Assembly: GCF_014084105.1 (NCBI RefSeq)
Contig: NZ_CP048289.1
Coordinates: 7,015,922 to 7,079,921, forward strand
Reading direction: 5' to 3'
DNA from: Streptacidiphilus sp. P02-A3a
GTDB lineage: Bacteria > Actinomycetota > Actinomycetes > Streptomycetales > Streptomycetaceae
Length of the DNA: 64,000 nucleotides
Part shown: in pieces, positions 61,667 to 64,000 of the stretch
How the letters are laid out: every line of letters starts with the position of its first letter
Numbering within the stretch: position 1 is the first letter of the stretch
The notes under the pieces: model-generated
What the model saw: only the letters and a program-made list of their open reading frames with translations
Databases searched by the model: none
What the model was told of the DNA's origin: nothing
Position numbers and translations under genes: made by a program

Positions 61667-63018
61667 CCCGATTCCCACCGGTCGACCCGCAGTCGTTGCT
61701 GAGCACCTCTGTCAGCACCGAGCAGGACGTCTTCGCCCTACGACGCCACGCCAAGACCATCGCCGCGGCACTGAGCATGGACGGCCGCGACCAGGTACGC
61801 CTGGCCACCGCCGTCAGCGAACTGGGACGCGACCTGCTGCGCGACGCCGCCGCGCTCAGCGCCACCTTCACTCTGCTCACGCGCAGCAGCTCGGTAGCCC
61901 TGCGGATGCGGCTGGAGTGGACGGACGACCGGACACCGAGCGGTGAATCGCTGACCGCGGTCACCAGACTGCTGCCGCAGACCACGTACCGGCCCGGGTC
62001 CGCCGCCCCGGCCCCGGGCAGCGGAGCGGCGGCCGGCAGCCGAATCGAGATCGTCTGCCCGGTGTCCGGCGCGCCCAGGAGTGACGCCGAGGGAATCCGG
62101 GCCGCCCTGCGGGAGACCGGTCCCGCCTCGGCTCTGGACGATCTGCGGTCCCAGACCGGTGACCTGCTCGCGGCCCTGCAGGAGGCCCACGCCCAGCGCT
62201 ACGAAGTGGAGCGGCTCAACGAGGAACTGGTGGAGACCAACGCCGGAGTCATGGCGATGTACGCGGAACTGACGGTCGAGCACAAGGACGTCGTCCAACG
62301 CTTCGGGGAGGAGCACGAGTTCGCGCTGACCCTGCAGCGCTCCTTCCTGCCGGCCGCCCTGCCGACCCCGCCCGGGGTCGAACTGGCCGTGCGCTACCTG
62401 CCGGCCGCCGCCGGAAACGAGATCGGCGGCGACTTCTACGAAGCCGTCCACACCAGCCAGGGGCTGCTGCTGGCCGTCGGCGACGTGGTCGGTCACTCGC
62501 TGCAGGCAGCGATGGTCATGGGCGAACTACGCCACGCCCTGCGCGCCTACTCCGCCCAGGGCCATCCGCCCCACGTGCTCCTGCAGCACCTGGACCACCT
62601 GATGAACCTGCACCAACCCGGCTGGACGGCCACCTTGTGCATCGTGCTGCTGGAGCCAGGCAACTCCCGCATCCAGGTCGCCAACGCCGGCCATCCGCCG
62701 CCCCTGCTCACCCGCCGCGACGGCGGCAGCCGCTTCCTCCGCGAGCACGGCCCACTGCTGGGACTCAACCTCCCCCACCCCGAGAGCACCAGCCACACGG
62801 TCGCACCCGGCGACAGCCTCCTGATGATCACCGACGGGCTCATCGAGACCCGGGGCACCAACCTGCACGAGCGCCTCGAAGAACTCCGCGCGGCCGCCGA
62901 CCGGGGACCGGCCGAACCGGAAGCGTTGTGCGACAAACTGCTGGAGGCTTTCGTCCAGAAGCCCGAGGACGACATCATCGTCTTCGCCGCACGGCTACTC
63001 CCCGCCGAAACAGCCTGA
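61663..63018 (+). CDS. SpoIIE-type phosphatase (RsbU-like) with degenerate N-terminal ATPase
   Basis: 451 residues from ATG overlapping the previous stop (ATGA). The N-terminus (about 15-130) resembles an HATPase with a weak N box (VRLATAVSELGRDLLRD). A coiled coil (HAQRYEVERLNEELVETN) leads to a PP2C/SpoIIE domain with EIGGDFYEAV, LAVGDVVGHS, VANAGHPPPLL and ITDGLIE. It probably dephosphorylates a STAS anti-anti-sigma factor as the operon output. It ends the operon. Confidence 0.85.
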   Translation: MTRFPPVDPQSLLSTSVSTEQDVFALRRHAKTIAAALSMDGRDQVRLATAVSELGRDLLRDAAALSATFTLLTRSSSVALRMRLEWTDDRTPSGESLTAVTRLLPQTTYRPGSAAPAPGSGAAAGSRIEIVCPVSGAPRSDAEGIRAALRETGPASALDDLRSQTGDLLAALQEAHAQRYEVERLNEELVETNAGVMAMYAELTVEHKDVVQRFGEEHEFALTLQRSFLPAALPTPPGVELAVRYLPAAAGNEIGGDFYEAVHTSQGLLLAVGDVVGHSLQAAMVMGELRHALRAYSAQGHPPHVLLQHLDHLMNLHQPGWTATLCIVLLEPGNSRIQVANAGHPPPLLTRRDGGSRFLREHGPLLGLNLPHPESTSHTVAPGDSLLMITDGLIETRGTNLHERLEELRAAADRGPAEPEALCDKLLEAFVQKPEDDIIVFAARLLPAETA

Positions 63019-63230
63019 TCGGAGGCGCCGGGCAGCCACCGTCCGGTCCGCGGTGATGTGGCGGACGCCGCCCAGCCGGTACCGACCGGTCACCACCGGT
63101 AGCAGCCCGCTGCCCGCCGCGGCGAGAGCGGAGGCCATCCCGCCGATCGTGTGCACGGACCCTGAGGGGCTCAAGAAGTCATCGCTGCAGGTGGGGTACG
63201 TGAGGTTCGATGCTCTGCGAGGCTGTGTCG
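63019..63230. other. Intergenic region before the transposase
   Basis: 212 bp between the phosphatase stop and the transposase start. It should contain the left end of the mobile element, but the inverted repeat cannot be identified without the other end, which is outside the window. Confidence 0.3.
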
Positions 63231-64000
63231 ATGATCGTGTCGCTGGTGTACCGCGCTGTCCGGGGACTGCTGTCGCTGTCGGAGCTGCTGCTCCGGCGGG
63301 AGGCGTCGGTGGAGGCGGAGGTGCTGGTCCTGCGGCACGAGAACGCGGTGCTGCGTCGACAGTTGGCGTCGCCCGTGCGCTACGAACCCGCGGACCGGCT
63401 CTGGTTCTCCGCCCTGTCCTCGCTGATACCCCGGCCCCACTGGGCCCGCGTCTTCCCCGTCGCCCCGGGCACGCTGCTGGCCTGGCACCGCAAGCTGATC
63501 GCCCGCAAGTGGGACTACAGCGCGCGCCGCACCCGCGTCGGCCGTCCGCCCTCGTCCGCGGCCCTGAAGAAGCTGGTCCTGCGCCTGGCCGACGAGAACC
63601 CACGCTGGGGCCACCGGCGCATCCAAGGGGAGATGGCGCGGCTGGGGCATCCAATGGCGTCGGGCACCGTGTGGAACATCCTCCACGCGGCCGGCATCAA
63701 CCCGGCACCAAGACGTCACGGACCGAGCTGGACAGAGTTCCTGACCGCCCAGGCCCAGGGCATCGTCGCAGCAGACTTCTTCCACCTCGACACCGCGCTG
63801 GGCCAACGCCTCTACGCCATGGCCTTCCTGGAACACGGCACACGCCGACTCCACCTCACCCCCGTCACCGCGCACCCATCCGGGCAGTGGGCGGTCCAGC
63901 AGGCCCGCGAGTTCACCACGGTACTGGCCGATCGCGGCGAACGGATCAGGTTCCTGCTCCGCGACCGGGACACGAAGTACACCACCTCCTTCGACGCCGT
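63231..64000 (+). mobile_element. Integrase-core transposase, 3' end cut by window edge
   Basis: The frame from ATG 63231 (or ATG 63210 in phase) is open to the right edge, about 256 residues. It has an N-terminal helical part with VLRHENAVLRRQLA, a helix-turn-helix part ENPRWGHRRIQGEMARLG, then the start of a retroviral-type integrase core: GIVAADFFHLDT with the first catalytic Asp, RLYAMAFLEHGTRRLHL, and RFLLRDRDTKYT with the second Asp. The third acidic residue lies outside. Common in actinomycetes and apparently intact so far. Confidence 0.85.

Noticed and set aside
1..64000. CRISPR array, tRNA, rRNA or known riboswitch
   Set aside because: No regularly spaced repeats and no cloverleaf-like or conserved RNA sequence seen on reading through.

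Overview
The window is very GC-rich DNA with frequent GTG starts, ATGA/GTGA gene overlaps, rare TTA codons and gene families typical of filamentous actinomycetes. It looks like a Streptomyces or Kitasatospora chromosome segment. I see no tRNA, rRNA or CRISPR array.

Region 1 (1-12143). A left edge of gene remnants is followed by a minus-strand operon. In transcription order it encodes a Trypco1 protein, a trypsin-like peptidase with a VMAP-C-like tail, a MoxR AAA ATPase, a SAV_2336-type protein, a small FxsA-like peptide, an FxsB-type radical SAM/SPASM enzyme, and a TIR/NB-ARC/TPR protein of the FxsT type. This combines a VMAP-type conflict/signalling system with a radical-SAM cyclophane peptide system. 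The small peptide lacks the usual FxSxx C-terminus.

Region 2 (12586-48861) is a hybrid nonribosomal peptide cluster. Two coupled LuxR-type regulators (one with a TTA codon) precede a plus-strand operon. It holds a class III aminotransferase (diaminobutyrate type), an ornithine-carbamoyltransferase-like enzyme, a LanB-like protein without the elimination domain, an adenylation domain fused to a fold-type-II PLP lyase, a free carrier protein, and a second LanB-like protein. Facing it are a C-A-T-C-A-T-TE NRPS with an AsnO/VioC-type hydroxylase behind it, an MFS exporter, and a three-module C-A-T NRPS. An mbtH-sbnA-sbnB operon makes L-2,3-diaminopropionate. A-domain pockets aligned by eye read Asn, Gln-like and unassigned (acidic pocket) on the first NRPS, and Thr then Asp on the second. 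My working model is a short peptide started by the residue on the free carrier protein. It would contain a carbamoylated diamino acid and probably dehydrobutyrine, and be released by a thioesterase with a cysteine nucleophile. A large LuxR (LAL) regulator closes the region.

Region 3 (48982-52100) is a LanM lanthipeptide synthetase, also with a TTA codon, coupled to a 61-residue peptide gene that has no cysteine.

Region 4 (52160-64000) is a transposase remnant, two ferritin-like proteins, a frameshifted membrane protein, a DUF4436 protein, an RsbW-like ATPase, and a stressosome-type operon (RsbR, RsbS, RsbT and two SpoIIE-type phosphatases). It ends in an integrase-core transposase cut by the right edge.

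The best candidate for an undescribed system is 16360-23830: paired LanB-like, presumably aminoacyl-tRNA-using enzymes surrounding an A-domain/PLP-lyase fusion and a free carrier protein. This suggests tRNA-dependent and PLP-dependent chemistry on a carrier-bound amino acid that then primes the NRPS.
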